From Glutamicibacter sp. JL.03c (GTDB lineage: Bacteria > Actinomycetota > Actinomycetes > Actinomycetales > Micrococcaceae): DNA of 64,000 bases. This document shows positions 26,888 to 42,929 of the stretch, piece by piece. The first letter of the stretch is position 1. The number at the start of each line of letters is the position of its first letter. Below the pieces are notes generated by a model that was not told the origin of the DNA, did no database searches, and was given only the letters and a program-made list of their open reading frames with translations. A program made the position numbers and the translations under genes. The DNA is taken from the NCBI RefSeq assembly GCF_025854375.1, contig NZ_CP107575.1:62001-126000 (forward strand). The letters run 5' to 3'.

Positions 26888-27439
26888 GTGGATTCCACTG
26901 CAGTCAAAGCCGATCTGGCGCATGTTCTGTACACCAAGGAAGAAATCCAGGCACGCGTGGCTGAACTCGCTGCGCAGATCGACAAGGACTACGAGGGCCG
27001 CGACATTCTCGTCGTGGGTGTGCTCAAGGGCGCCGTGATGATCATGGCCGACCTGGTCCGCGCCTTGAACTCCCACCTGACCATGGACTGGATGGCAGTG
27101 TCCTCCTACGGTTCAGGCACCCAGTCCTCGGGCGTGGTACGAATCCTCAAGGACCTGGACTCGGATCTGATGGGCAAGCATGTGCTGATCGTCGAGGACA
27201 TCATCGACTCCGGCTTGACCCTGTCGTGGCTGAAGTCCAACCTCGAATCCCGTGGCCCGGCATCGGTGGAAATCTGCGCCCTGCTGCGCAAGCCCGAGGC
27301 TGCCAAGGTCGAGATCGACGTGAAGTACGTCGGCATGGACATTCCTAATGAATTCGTCGTGGGCTACGGCCTTGACTACGCGGAAAAGTACCGCAACCTG
27401 GACTGCGTGGGCACCTTGGCTCCGCATATCTACCAGTAG
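26888..27439 (+). CDS. hpt: Hypoxanthine phosphoribosyltransferase
   Basis: A 183-aa purine salvage enzyme that makes IMP or GMP from the base and PRPP. The PRPP-binding loop is VEDIIDSGLTL around 102-112, and the flexible-loop SSYGSGT is at 72-78. A GTG start follows AGGAG. It is between tilS and ftsH, the classical order. Confidence 0.96.
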   Translation: MDSTAVKADLAHVLYTKEEIQARVAELAAQIDKDYEGRDILVVGVLKGAVMIMADLVRALNSHLTMDWMAVSSYGSGTQSSGVVRILKDLDSDLMGKHVLIVEDIIDSGLTLSWLKSNLESRGPASVEICALLRKPEAAKVEIDVKYVGMDIPNEFVVGYGLDYAEKYRNLDCVGTLAPHIYQ

Positions 27440-27546
27440 GGAACTTTTTTCGCCGGTCTGGCGTTGAGAAGTATCGAAGGTGGCGTGACCCGGACGCCAG
27501 AGTAGTGCGTGAGGGGGATGCGTGAGGCGCGGGGCCTTGCGGATCA

Positions 27547-29472
<1,926 letters not shown>

Positions 29473-29481
29473 GATCGAAGC

Positions 29482-30060
29482 GTGAGTGAACTAGAACAGA
29501 TCGATCAGCCGCGGATCGCGGCAGCCGTCCGCGAGATCCTGGAAGCCATTGGCGAAGATCCCGATCGCGACGGCCTGGCAGACACCCCCAAGCGGGTGGC
29601 CAAGGCCTACGCGGAATTCTTCGCCGGGCTGCACCAGGACGCGGCAGAGCATTTGTCGACCACTTTCGACATCGAGCATGACGAGATGGTCCTGGTCAAG
29701 GACATCCCGTTCTACTCGACCTGCGAGCACCACCTGGTGCCCTTCTACGGCACCGCCCATATCGGATACATCCCGGGCAAGGGCGGCAAGGTCACCGGCT
29801 TGTCCAAGCTGGCCCGGCTCGTCGAGGTCTACGCCCGCCGCCCCCAGGTCCAGGAGCGCCTGACCACGCAGATCGTCGATTCGCTGGTGGAGCACCTGAA
29901 CCCGGCCGGCGCGATCGTCGTCGTCGAATGCGAGCACATGTGCATGTCCATGCGCGGGGTGCAAAAGCCCGGAGCGAAGACCGTGACCAGTGCGGTGCGC
30001 GGGCAGCTGCGGGAAACCGCCACCCGTGCCGAAGCCATGAGCCTGATCCTCGGAAAGTAG
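29482..30060 (+). CDS. folE: GTP cyclohydrolase I
   Basis: A 192-aa enzyme opening the folate pathway by turning GTP into dihydroneopterin triphosphate. Zinc ligands Cys81, His84 (both in [10 protein letters not shown]) and Cys154 (in EHMCMSMRG) are all present, so it is the zinc type. GTG start with AGGA upstream, nine bases after ftsH. First of four enzymes encoded in pathway order or nearly so. Confidence 0.97.
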   Translation: MSELEQIDQPRIAAAVREILEAIGEDPDRDGLADTPKRVAKAYAEFFAGLHQDAAEHLSTTFDIEHDEMVLVKDIPFYSTCEHHLVPFYGTAHIGYIPGKGGKVTGLSKLARLVEVYARRPQVQERLTTQIVDSLVEHLNPAGAIVVVECEHMCMSMRGVQKPGAKTVTSAVRGQLRETATRAEAMSLILGK

Positions 30061-30067
30061 GAACCCC

Positions 30068-30970
30068 ATGTCGCTAGGCGCCATCCCGGGCACCGGCCCG
30101 AACACCAGCCCCCTGCCCGTGATCCGCAAGTCCAAGGTCAAGACCTTGGCAGACCTGCCTACCGGCCGCACCCTGGTCATGGGCATCCTGAATATCACCG
30201 AAGACTCCTTCTCCGATGGCGGCGCCTACCTGGACGCCGACGCGGCGATCGACCGCGGCCTGAAGATGCTGTACTCGGGCGCCGACATCATCGACGTGGG
30301 CGGGGAATCCACCCGCCCCGGAGCCAAGGATGTCGATCCGGAACTGGAGCGCTCGCGCATCATCCCGGTCATCGAGACCCTGGTGAAGGCCGGCGCCATC
30401 GTTTCGGTGGACACCATGCATGTGGACACCGCCCGCGCGGCCATCAACGCCGGCGCGCACATCATCAACGACGTCTCCGGGCTGACCTACGAAGCCGGCA
30501 TGCCCGAGCTGATCGCCCAGAGCGGCGTGCCCTACGTGCTGATGCACCGCCGCGGCACCGCGCAGTCCATGGTCGCCGAAGCGAACTACGAGAACGTGGC
30601 CGCCGAAGTCATCGGCGAACTGCGCACCCTGCGCGATGAGTTCGTGGCCAAGGGCGTGGCCCCGGAGCAGATCATCATCGATCCGGGACTGGGCTTCGCC
30701 AAGGACGCCGAGCACAACTGGGCGCTGCTGGGCAGCCTGGGAGCCATCGAGGAACTGGGCCACCGGGTGCTGATCGGCACCAGCCGCAAGCGCTTCCTGG
30801 GCGAACTGCTGGCCGAATCCGGCAGCAGCCGGCCCCCGCTGGAACGCGACACCGCCACCGCGGCCACCACCGTGCTGGCCGCCAAGGACCAGGTATGGGC
30901 CGTGCGCGTGCATGACGTGGTGGGCAGCCGCGACGCCATCGAAGTCGTGAAGGCCTATGGATCGCATTAG
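30068..30970 (+). CDS. folP: Dihydropteroate synthase
   Basis: A 300-aa TIM-barrel enzyme joining pterin and p-aminobenzoate; target of sulfonamides. The pterin- and phosphate-binding segments are MGILNITEDSFSDGG near 37-51, GGESTRPGA near 77, VDTMHVDTA near 115, DPGLGFAKDAEHN near 203 and GTSRKRFLGE near 236. An N-terminal stretch of about 30 residues precedes the core. Seven bases separate it from folE; it overlaps folBK by 14 bp. Confidence 0.96.
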   Translation: MSLGAIPGTGPNTSPLPVIRKSKVKTLADLPTGRTLVMGILNITEDSFSDGGAYLDADAAIDRGLKMLYSGADIIDVGGESTRPGAKDVDPELERSRIIPVIETLVKAGAIVSVDTMHVDTARAAINAGAHIINDVSGLTYEAGMPELIAQSGVPYVLMHRRGTAQSMVAEANYENVAAEVIGELRTLRDEFVAKGVAPEQIIIDPGLGFAKDAEHNWALLGSLGAIEELGHRVLIGTSRKRFLGELLAESGSSRPPLERDTATAATTVLAAKDQVWAVRVHDVVGSRDAIEVVKAYGSH

Positions 30971-31790
30971 CATCTACGGGATTTCTGCCACCGGCTACCA
31001 TGGGGTGTTCGAGCATGAAAAGCGCGATGGCCAGGAGTTCATCATCGACGTGGTGCTCCACGTGGACATCACCCGCGCCGCGGCCAGCGACAATGTGCTC
31101 GACACCGTGCACTATGGCGAGGTCAGCGAGCTGGTGGTCGAGCAGATCCAGGCCGGTCCCTGGGACCTGATCGAAAAGCTGGGCAGCGAGATTGCCGACG
31201 CGATCCTCGCCGCCTACCCCAGCGTGCAACACATCGACGTGGTGGTGCACAAGCCGCAGGCACCGATTCCGGTGCCCTTCACCGATGTCACCATCTCGCT
31301 GACCCGCGCGCAGAAGCAGCACACCGCGATCATCGCCCTGGGCGCCAACCTCGGCGACCCGCAGGCCACCTTGGCCCAGGCGGTCGAGGACCTGGGTGAA
31401 GAGCTGGAAATCCTCAATCTCTCGCCGCTGGCGATCACCAAGCCGGTGGGCGGACCGCCGGACCAGCCGGACTACACCAACCAGGTCATCGAAGTGCGCA
31501 CCCGGCGCTCGGCCCACGAGCTGCTGGATCTGTGCCAAAGCATCGAAGCCAAGCACCACCGCACCCGCGAGGTGCGCTGGGAAGCGCGCACCCTGGACCT
31601 GGATGTGATTACCTACGACCAGCTGCGCCTGGATGATGAACGGCTGACCCTGCCGCATCCGCGGGCCGCGATCCGCGGATTCGTGCTGGCCCCGTGGAGC
31701 TGGATGGATCCCGACGCGGTGCTCGAGGGACAACTGGTCTCCCGGCTGGCTGCCGAAGCCGCCGATACCAAGGACATCATCCGGCTATGA
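30957..31790 (+). CDS. folBK: Fused dihydroneopterin aldolase and HPPK
   Basis: A 277-aa bifunctional folate enzyme. Residues 1-118 are FolB (YGISATGYHGVFEHEKRDGQ at the start, with the Glu and Lys of the active site); residues 121-277 are FolK, the pyrophosphokinase, recognisable by ALGANLGDP, then GPPDQPDYTNQV and TLDLDVITYD further on. Fusions of these two are common in actinobacteria. Its stop overlaps the DUF3180 start in an ATGA. Confidence 0.96.
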   Translation: MDRISIYGISATGYHGVFEHEKRDGQEFIIDVVLHVDITRAAASDNVLDTVHYGEVSELVVEQIQAGPWDLIEKLGSEIADAILAAYPSVQHIDVVVHKPQAPIPVPFTDVTISLTRAQKQHTAIIALGANLGDPQATLAQAVEDLGEELEILNLSPLAITKPVGGPPDQPDYTNQVIEVRTRRSAHELLDLCQSIEAKHHRTREVRWEARTLDLDVITYDQLRLDDERLTLPHPRAAIRGFVLAPWSWMDPDAVLEGQLVSRLAAEAADTKDIIRL

Positions 31791-32248
31791 GCAAGCTGAA
31801 GCTGCGGTGGGTGCTGTGGTGCGCGGTGATCGGGGCCGTCGCCGGCTGGATCGTCCTGCGGGTGCTCACCGCCGCCGGCCGCTACGCCCCGGTGCTGGAC
31901 TACTCGGCCCTGTACTCCCTGGGCGCGGTCTGCGCGGTCATCCTCTTCCTCGGCATCCGCGTGAAGCGCTCCACCCTGGGCAAATCCCATGTCGAGCCGA
32001 TCGCCGCGGCCCGCACCCTGGTGCTGGCCCAGGCCTCGGCCTACGCCGGCGCGGTCATCACCGGCTGGCATGTGCCGGCCATCGTGACCCTCGTGCTGGC
32101 CAGTGGGCAAAGCCCGACCCTGACCCGCGGCCTGGTGCTGGCCGGAGCCGGGGTGCTGATGGTGATCATCGGCTACATTGTCCAGCACCTGTGCAAGCTA
32201 CCTCCGGAGGATACCGATGACGCCAACGACTCCGTGGTCACCGAATAG
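31787..32248 (+). CDS. DUF3180-family membrane protein
   Basis: A 153-aa protein with four hydrophobic helices (about 10-28, 40-56, 72-95 and 110-134) and an acidic C-terminus. DUF3180 proteins sit right after folK in many actinobacteria, but their role is unknown. The ATG at 31787 overlaps the folBK stop, which fixes the start. Confidence 0.85.
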   Translation: MSKLKLRWVLWCAVIGAVAGWIVLRVLTAAGRYAPVLDYSALYSLGAVCAVILFLGIRVKRSTLGKSHVEPIAAARTLVLAQASAYAGAVITGWHVPAIVTLVLASGQSPTLTRGLVLAGAGVLMVIIGYIVQHLCKLPPEDTDDANDSVVTE

Positions 32249-32714
32249 CTTCACCCCCGCCGACCCCGCGTATTTCAAGGTCAAGCTCACCACCTGGGCT
32301 CTGACCTGGGGATTGATCTTCCTTGCCAGCCTGGTCCCGGGTGTGCTGCTGGCCACTGGAGCCAGCGTGCCGCCATGGCTGGCGATCATCCCGGCGCTGC
32401 TCGTGCTGGTGATCGCCCTGCTGATCCTGCGCATCCTGCGCCGCCAGGTCCGCGCCCTGGGCTACCTGGAGCGCGAGGAGGATTTCGTGGTGAGCTCCGG
32501 GGTGATGTGGCGCAAGCAGCTGGTCATCCCCTACGGGCGCATGCAATATGTCGAGGTCAACAGCGGACCGCTGGAACGCCGCTACGGGCTGTGCCAGCTG
32601 ACGCTGAATACCGCAGGTGCCGGGGCCACCGCCCACGTGTACGGATTGTCCGAGGCCCAGGGCCACGCGCTGCGCGAACGCCTGGTGGCCGCTGGTGAAG
32701 AGAAGATGCTGTGA
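32217..32714 (+). CDS. PH-domain membrane protein, YdbS-like (bPH2)
   Basis: A 165-aa protein with two membrane helices (about residues 22-40 and 46-66), then a bacterial PH2 domain. The domain shows REEDFVVSSGVMWRKQ and the IPYGRMQYVEVNSGPLERRYGL segment typical of YdbS. GGAGG lies six bases before the ATG at 32217, and it overlaps the DUF3180 gene by 32 bp. In Bacillus, YdbST helps resist certain bacteriocins; here that is only a family hint. Confidence 0.88.
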   Translation: MTPTTPWSPNSFTPADPAYFKVKLTTWALTWGLIFLASLVPGVLLATGASVPPWLAIIPALLVLVIALLILRILRRQVRALGYLEREEDFVVSSGVMWRKQLVIPYGRMQYVEVNSGPLERRYGLCQLTLNTAGAGATAHVYGLSEAQGHALRERLVAAGEEKML

Positions 32715-34066
32715 ACCAGGACGAGAACTGGCAGCGGGTGCATCCAGCCAGCCCGTTCGTGCGCGGCTGGCTGGCCATCGTCGGCCTGCTCTACATCTAC
32801 TGGCAGAATACCGACGAGCTCTCCTTCGCCGAACGCTTCTCCGGAGACCGGCTTGTCTGGACGGTTGTGCTGGCCGGCGCGGCGCTGCTCGTCGTGCTGG
32901 TGTTCTATTTCCTCTCCTGGTACTTCACCCGCTACAGGCTCACCGCCACCCACGTCTACGTGAACTCCGGCATGCTCTTCCGCAGCCAGAAGCAGGCGCG
33001 GATCGACAAGGTGCAGGGCATCGACATCGCCCAGCCACTGCTCGCCCGGCTCCTGGGCCTGGCCGAACTGCGCTTCGACGTGGCCGACTCCTCCGAATCG
33101 GTGCTGCGTCTGGCCTTCCTGTCCGCCACCGACGCGCAGGCCCTGCGCCAGCTGATCCTGCAGCGCGCCAGCGGCCAGCCGCACGAAGAGGCAGGCGAAG
33201 CGCCAACGCACCCCGCCGCGCCCCAAGCCAGCGCCGAACCGGCCGCGCCGCTGATGGCCAAGGTGCCCGCCACCCGGCTGCTGGCCTCGCTGTTCCTCCA
33301 GCTGCCGGTGATGACCGGCCTGGCGGCCTGCGCGGTGATCGTGATCCTGTGGCTCAGCGGCATCCAGGGCATGATCGCCGCGGTCCTGCCGATCCTGCTC
33401 AGCTTCGGCAGCTGGTTCTACAAGCAGCTGAACCAGGGCTGGAACTACACCGCCAGCGCCTCGGATACCGGAATGCGCATCAGCTACGGCCTGGCCGACA
33501 CCCGCCAGCACTCCATCCCCACCGGCCGGGTGCAGGCCATCTCGGTCACTGCGCCGCTGCTGTGGCGGCTGCTGGGCTGGTACAAGGTGGAAGTCAACGT
33601 CCTGGGCACCAAGAACGACGACCTGGACAACCTGCAGGTGCTGCCGGTGGGCGACTTCGAAGCGGTCGCCCGCATCATGGGCATCCTGCTGCCCGATCTG
33701 GGCGTCGGCCACCAGCGCGAAGTGCTCCGCACCGCGGTGAGCACCGGCTACGAGCACGGGTTCGTCGGCTCCCCGCCACGAGCCAGGCAGCTCTCGCCGG
33801 GCGCCTGGAAGCACCAGGGATTCCTGGCCACCTCCACCACGGTGATTTCCCGCTATGGGTGGCTGGCCCGCACCGCCAGCTTTGTCCCGCACTCCCGGGT
33901 CCAGGGGACCGAATACAGGCAGGGGCCGTGGGAGCAAAAGCGCAAGCTGGCCGGGGTCCGGCTGCATTGCGCCGGAGGCAACATCATCGGCTACCTGCAT
34001 CAGGTTGATGCGCAAATCGCGGCGGAATTTACCCTGGCCCAAGCCGCACGCCAGGTTGAGAGGTAG
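32711..34066 (+). CDS. PH-domain membrane protein, YdbT-like (bPH2 repeats)
   Basis: A 451-aa partner of the preceding gene. Two helices at about 20-36 and 52-74 precede the first PH2 domain (RLTATHVYVNSGMLFRS, then IDKVQGIDIAQPLLARLLGL). A second helix pair near 190-235 is followed by another (SYGLADTRQHSIPTGRVQAI) and a degenerate third near the C-terminus (YGWLARTASFVPHSRVQ). The GTG start overlaps the previous stop, so the pair is coupled. Confidence 0.88.
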   Translation: MNQDENWQRVHPASPFVRGWLAIVGLLYIYWQNTDELSFAERFSGDRLVWTVVLAGAALLVVLVFYFLSWYFTRYRLTATHVYVNSGMLFRSQKQARIDKVQGIDIAQPLLARLLGLAELRFDVADSSESVLRLAFLSATDAQALRQLILQRASGQPHEEAGEAPTHPAAPQASAEPAAPLMAKVPATRLLASLFLQLPVMTGLAACAVIVILWLSGIQGMIAAVLPILLSFGSWFYKQLNQGWNYTASASDTGMRISYGLADTRQHSIPTGRVQAISVTAPLLWRLLGWYKVEVNVLGTKNDDLDNLQVLPVGDFEAVARIMGILLPDLGVGHQREVLRTAVSTGYEHGFVGSPPRARQLSPGAWKHQGFLATSTTVISRYGWLARTASFVPHSRVQGTEYRQGPWEQKRKLAGVRLHCAGGNIIGYLHQVDAQIAAEFTLAQAARQVER

Positions 34067-34068
34067 AA

Positions 34069-34935
34069 GTGGACGCACCACGTTTGGGAATCGGGATCAT
34101 CTCCGCCGGCAAGGTCGGCACCGTCCTGGGGGCCGCGCTGTCCGCCAGCGGCCACCGCATCACCGGGATCCACGCCGTCTCCGAAGCCTCCCGGGTGCGC
34201 GCCGACGCGCTCTTGCCGCAGGCCCCGCTGCTGGATCCGCCAGAGATCCTTCGCCGCAGCGAGCTGGTGCTCTTCGCGGTGCCTGATGACGTGCTAGGCG
34301 AGCTGGTTGCCGGCCTGGCCGCCGCCGGCCATATCCAGCCCGGGCAGCTGATCGCCCACACTGCCGGGCGCTACGGCACCTCCATCCTGCAGCCGGCTCT
34401 CGATGCCGGGGCCTTTGGCTTGGCAATCCACCCCGCCATGACCTTCACCGGGATGAGCATGGATCTGACCCGGCTGACCGACTGCGTCTTCGCGGTCACC
34501 GCCGAGGAAGCCATGCTGCCGGTAGCCCAGGCCCTCGTGGTGGAAATGCGGGCCGAGCCGGTGGTCATCGCGGAGGCCGACCGTGCCAGCTACCATGCGG
34601 CCCTGGCCCATGCGGCCAACCACCTGAACACCATCACCGCGCAGTCCGCCGATATCCTGCGCCGCATCGGTGTCGAGGACCCCGCCAATACGCTGCGCGC
34701 GCTGATGAATGCCAGCCTCGATAACGCCCTGCGTTCGGGTGCCGGAGCCTTGACCGGACCGGTGTCCCGCGGCGATATCGGCACCGTGGCCGCGCACCTG
34801 GATGCCCTGTCCGGGGATCCTGCCGAAACCAATAATTCCTACCGCAGCCTCTCGCGGGCCACCGCCTTGCGCGCGGCCCAGCGGGGGCTGATCTCCCAGG
34901 GCACGCTGCAGGAACTGCTGCGAGTTCTAGAATAG
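34069..34935 (+). CDS. Rossmann-fold / DUF2520 protein, possible ketopantoate reductase
   Basis: A 288-aa protein. The N-terminal nucleotide-binding fold shows GIISAGKVGTVLGAALSASGH (shortened here to its GxxxxGxVG core at residues 9-17) and LVLFAVPDDV near 65-74. The C-terminal half is the all-helical DUF2520 domain with HPAMTFTG near 126 and a conserved HAANHLNT near 184. It is directly before panC, and DUF2520 proteins elsewhere sit with panBCD. A PanG-like ketopantoate reductase role fits but is an inference. Confidence 0.8.
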   Translation: MDAPRLGIGIISAGKVGTVLGAALSASGHRITGIHAVSEASRVRADALLPQAPLLDPPEILRRSELVLFAVPDDVLGELVAGLAAAGHIQPGQLIAHTAGRYGTSILQPALDAGAFGLAIHPAMTFTGMSMDLTRLTDCVFAVTAEEAMLPVAQALVVEMRAEPVVIAEADRASYHAALAHAANHLNTITAQSADILRRIGVEDPANTLRALMNASLDNALRSGAGALTGPVSRGDIGTVAAHLDALSGDPAETNNSYRSLSRATALRAAQRGLISQGTLQELLRVLE

Positions 34936-34939
34936 AAGC

Positions 34940-35812
34940 GTGAAAACCCCCAAGATCGTCAAGACCCGTGCCGAGTTGAAGGCTGCCATTGCCCAAGCCA
35001 ACCCGGGATCATTGGGCTTCGTGCCCACCATGGGAGCCCTGCATGCAGGCCACGGTTCCTTGTTCAAAGCCGCTCGCGACGAAAACGAGCTGGTCGTCAT
35101 TTCCATCTTTGTCAACGAACTGCAGTTCAATGACGCCAACGACTACGCCCGCTACCCGCGCCAGCTCGAGCAAGACGCCCAGCTGGCCGGCGAAGCCGGA
35201 GTCGATATCATCTTCGCCCCCGAGGCCCACGAGATCTACCACGCAGGACTCCCGCTGATCCAGCTGCAGTCCGGAAGCATGGGCGAGGTCTACGAAGGGG
35301 CCTCGCGGCCCGGCCATTTTGATGGAATGCTGGCCGTCGTCTCCAAGCTCTTGCACCTGGCCGATCCGCGCCAGGGCGAATACCGCGCCTATTTCGGGCA
35401 GAAGGATGCCCAGCAGGTAGTGCTCATCCGCCGCATGGTCGCCGACCTGGACTACCCGGTGCAACTGCGCCTGGTGCCGATCGTGCGCAGTGCCAGGGGA
35501 CTGGCTCTCTCCAGCCGCAATGCGCTGCTCAGCGATCAGGAGAAGGAAGCGGCCCTGATCCTGCATCGCTCCATCCAGCTGATCGCCGACCGCGCCGCAC
35601 GCAACGAGCCGCTGAATATCGAGGACGCCATCGGGCTGTTCCAGATGGAACCGCTGGTCCAGCTGGACTACTTCGTGGTGGTTGACCCCAATACACTGCA
35701 GGAGCTGGCCTTCAACTGCCAGGACACCCCGTTCACCGGTGAGGGCCTGATCCTTGTGGCCGCCACCGTGGGCAAGGTTCGTTTGATCGACAATCAGCCG
35801 ATCAGCGCCTAG
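34940..35812 (+). CDS. panC: Pantoate--beta-alanine ligase
   Basis: A 290-aa ATP-dependent ligase making pantothenate. The PTMGALHAGHGSLF segment at about 29-42 carries the HxGH nucleotide motif, then FVNELQFN near 57, FGQKDAQQVVLIRRM near 153 and the KMSKS-like region SARGLALSSRNALLS near 178. GTG start, four bases after DUF2520, probably its partner. It ends three bases from the convergent oxygenase gene; GCCTAG/CTAGGC straddle its stop. Confidence 0.96.
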   Translation: MKTPKIVKTRAELKAAIAQANPGSLGFVPTMGALHAGHGSLFKAARDENELVVISIFVNELQFNDANDYARYPRQLEQDAQLAGEAGVDIIFAPEAHEIYHAGLPLIQLQSGSMGEVYEGASRPGHFDGMLAVVSKLLHLADPRQGEYRAYFGQKDAQQVVLIRRMVADLDYPVQLRLVPIVRSARGLALSSRNALLSDQEKEAALILHRSIQLIADRAARNEPLNIEDAIGLFQMEPLVQLDYFVVVDPNTLQELAFNCQDTPFTGEGLILVAATVGKVRLIDNQPISA

Positions 35813-35815
35813 CTC

Positions 35816-36769
35816 CTAGGCAAAGCGGCGGGCGGTCTCGCTCAAGATCTGGCGGAAGCCAGCCAAGTCGGCCATGACCTCCTTCGCCGCCTGTGGCCTT
35901 TGCACGAACTGCACCGCCTGGCCGGCATATACCGGGGCCATGGCCGGCTGCGCTTCGGCGCGGGCCCGCGCCATGTCCTCCCGCAGTTCGCTGGTGGCTT
36001 CCCACGCCGACAGGTCTTCGTGGCTGTCGCTGAATTCATTGCGCAGCGCGCGGCCGCCGAATTCGGCGGGCCAAGCAAGCTGCTGGGCGATATCAAAGGC
36101 CCGGGTATACGTGGTGTCGTCCATTCCGGCTTGGCGCACGGCGCTCTTGAAATTCTCATGTCCCAGGGACTCGGCAGATGAGAGGAACCGGGTTCCGACC
36201 CAGGCCGCTTGGGCGCCAGCGGCGAGTACCGCCGCCACCCCGTTGGCCGTGCCGATGCCGCCCGCGGCGATGACGGGCTTCATCTGTTGCGCGGTGGCCA
36301 GTTGCACTAGCGGCAAGGTGCCCGATTCATTGCGTCCGTGTCCGCCGCCCTCGCTGCCGCGAGCGATGATGATGTCGATGTCATCTTCCATGGCTCGTTC
36401 CAGTTCTGCCGCGTTGCCGATCTGCATGGCGGTGAGCACTCCGGCTTCGTGGGCCAAGGCCGCCCCTCTGGTGACATCGCCAAAGCTCAGCGAGACCAGC
36501 GAGGGGGAGAATTCGAGGAAGCTCTCTAGCGGCGATAGGTCAGTCTCCAGGGACCACGCCATGAAGCCGACACCCCAAGGCGAATCCAAGGCGGCAACAT
36601 GTCCTGCCTGTTCCTGAATCCACTGCGGAGTAGGTGATCCCGAGACACCGATCATTCCGATGCCACCGGCCTGGGAAACGGCTGCGGCTAATGCGCCTCC
36701 GGCAGCTCCGGCCATGGGCGCATTGAAGATGGGTTCGCGGTAGCCAAGCAGGCGTTGCAAGTCGCTCAT
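35816..36769 (-). CDS. Nitronate monooxygenase-like FMN enzyme
   Basis: A 317-aa 2-nitropropane dioxygenase/FabK-type TIM barrel. The start has PIFNAPMAGAAGGALAAAVSQAGG, with the FMN-binding pattern GSEGGGHGR near 137-145 and PVIAAGGIG near 164-172, followed by GAQAAWVGTRFL. Nitronate oxidation or another flavin reaction is possible; no other fatty-acid gene is close, so FabK activity is unlikely. Last gene before the first rRNA operon, pointing away from it. Confidence 0.85.
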   Translation of the reverse strand: MSDLQRLLGYREPIFNAPMAGAAGGALAAAVSQAGGIGMIGVSGSPTPQWIQEQAGHVAALDSPWGVGFMAWSLETDLSPLESFLEFSPSLVSLSFGDVTRGAALAHEAGVLTAMQIGNAAELERAMEDDIDIIIARGSEGGGHGRNESGTLPLVQLATAQQMKPVIAAGGIGTANGVAAVLAAGAQAAWVGTRFLSSAESLGHENFKSAVRQAGMDDTTYTRAFDIAQQLAWPAEFGGRALRNEFSDSHEDLSAWEATSELREDMARARAEAQPAMAPVYAGQAVQFVQRPQAAKEVMADLAGFRQILSETARRFA

Positions 36770-36822
36770 GTGCCCAGAGTAGAACAGCTTTCTCGATGTG
36801 ACCTAGAACGCGGCTCCCCGAT

Positions 36823-36851
36823 TTGTAACATCGCGGAAACCTCTGTATAGT
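36823..36851 (+). promoter_or_regulatory. rRNA operon 1 promoter P1
   Basis: TTGTAA (36823-36828), a 17-base spacer and TATAGT (36846-36851). The same AAACC...GTATAGTTTTT core occurs before operon 2, and conservation inside otherwise different upstream regions supports a real promoter. Confidence 0.75.
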
Positions 36852-36942
36852 TTTTATCTGTTGCCGGAACGGAAACAACACGGAATCTAAGAGTTGTTTA
36901 CCCGGCAGCCAATCACTTTTCACCGAAGGGTTTCGACCGGTT

Positions 36943-36970
36943 TTGACCGGATCACGAAACATGGTAGGCT
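36943..36970 (+). promoter_or_regulatory. rRNA operon 1 promoter P2
   Basis: TTGACC (36943-36948), 16 bases, TAGGCT (36965-36970). A consensus-like -35 and an acceptable -10 lie about 240 bp before 16S. Not conserved in sequence before operon 2, which has another P2. Confidence 0.6.
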
Positions 36971-37026
36971 AGAAAAGTTGCTCCGGAGCGAAGCAGTCAC
37001 CGTGTTGTGGTGGTTGTGGTGTCGAG

Positions 37027-37212
37027 AGTGTTTGTTGTTTGAGAACTCAATAGTGTGCCAAGTTTGTTGATACCGAATTATTTTATTTGGTGAATACATA
37101 ACATTTGCTTGAGGCATTGCACCCCCGTGCAGTGTTCTTGAGTGTTTTTTATTCGCCAGGATTTTTCATTGATTCTCCCTTATTTTCCGAGGGGTTTCGG
37201 TGGCTTTTTGTT
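37027..37212 (+). promoter_or_regulatory. rRNA operon 1 leader with boxA-like antitermination element
   Basis: The segment TTGTTTGAGAACTCAATAG (from 37036) is the conserved leader element of actinobacterial rRNA operons, linked to antitermination. Small hairpins such as TTGCACCCCCGTGCA follow and a T-rich stretch precedes 16S. It differs from the operon 2 leader at two places only: an A/G change and one T in a run. Confidence 0.8.
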
Positions 37213-42445
<5,233 letters not shown>

Positions 42446-42618
42446 CACAATAAAACAATATTTTACTAGCAATTATTATTGCTGTTCGCGTTCACTATGC
42501 GGTTACGAGACAACAACCTCTTACCGGAAAACATGAGGTTTGAGGCAGGACCCTTGGTGGTCTTGCTGGTAGCACCGAATACACGTTCACCATGAGTTGG
42601 TTTGTGTGCTTCGTGATT

Positions 42619-42737
42619 GTTACGGCGGTCATAGCGTGGGGGAAACGCCCGGTCCCATACCGAACCCGGAAGCTAAGGCCCATTGCGCCGATGGTACTGC
42701 ACTCGTGAGGGTGTGGGAGAGTAGGTCACCGCCGGAC
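42619..42737 (+). rRNA. rrf: 5S ribosomal RNA, copy 1
   Basis: GTTACGGCGGTCATAGCG to CACCGCCGGAC with the conserved CCCGGTCCCATACCGAACCC core. The terminal helix ACGGCGG/CCGCCG closes the molecule. About 119 nt. Confidence 0.95.
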
Positions 42738-42756
42738 TTAACTTGAGATGATGGTT

Positions 42757-42791
42757 TGAGGCCCTGGCACACGGTGTGTGTCAGGGCCTCA
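42757..42791 (+). terminator. Terminator of rRNA operon 1
   Basis: TGAGGCCCTG (42757-42766) pairs with CAGGGCCTCA (42782-42791), continued inward by CACAC/GTGTG with one G-T pair. A weak T-rich tail follows. Confidence 0.85.
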
Positions 42792-42929
42792 TCTGTTTAA
42801 CCAGTAGTTTGGTGGCGGGCTGGTTGCCGGCTTGGTGTTGGTGCCAGCCGAAGCCCGCCGGCGATTGGCCTGGTGTTGTTGGCGGGGTGGGCTATCAGCT
42901 CGCCCCTTGTTCTTGTTTAAGGGCTCAGA

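Larger units (their letters stand above)
36770..37026 (+). promoter_or_regulatory. Upstream region of rRNA operon 1
   Basis: No gene is seen here. The region contains two promoter candidates and a stretch of GGTT/GACCGG repeats near 36930-36950. Only the P1 core is shared with the second operon; the remainder differs, so the two operons may respond differently. Confidence 0.6.
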
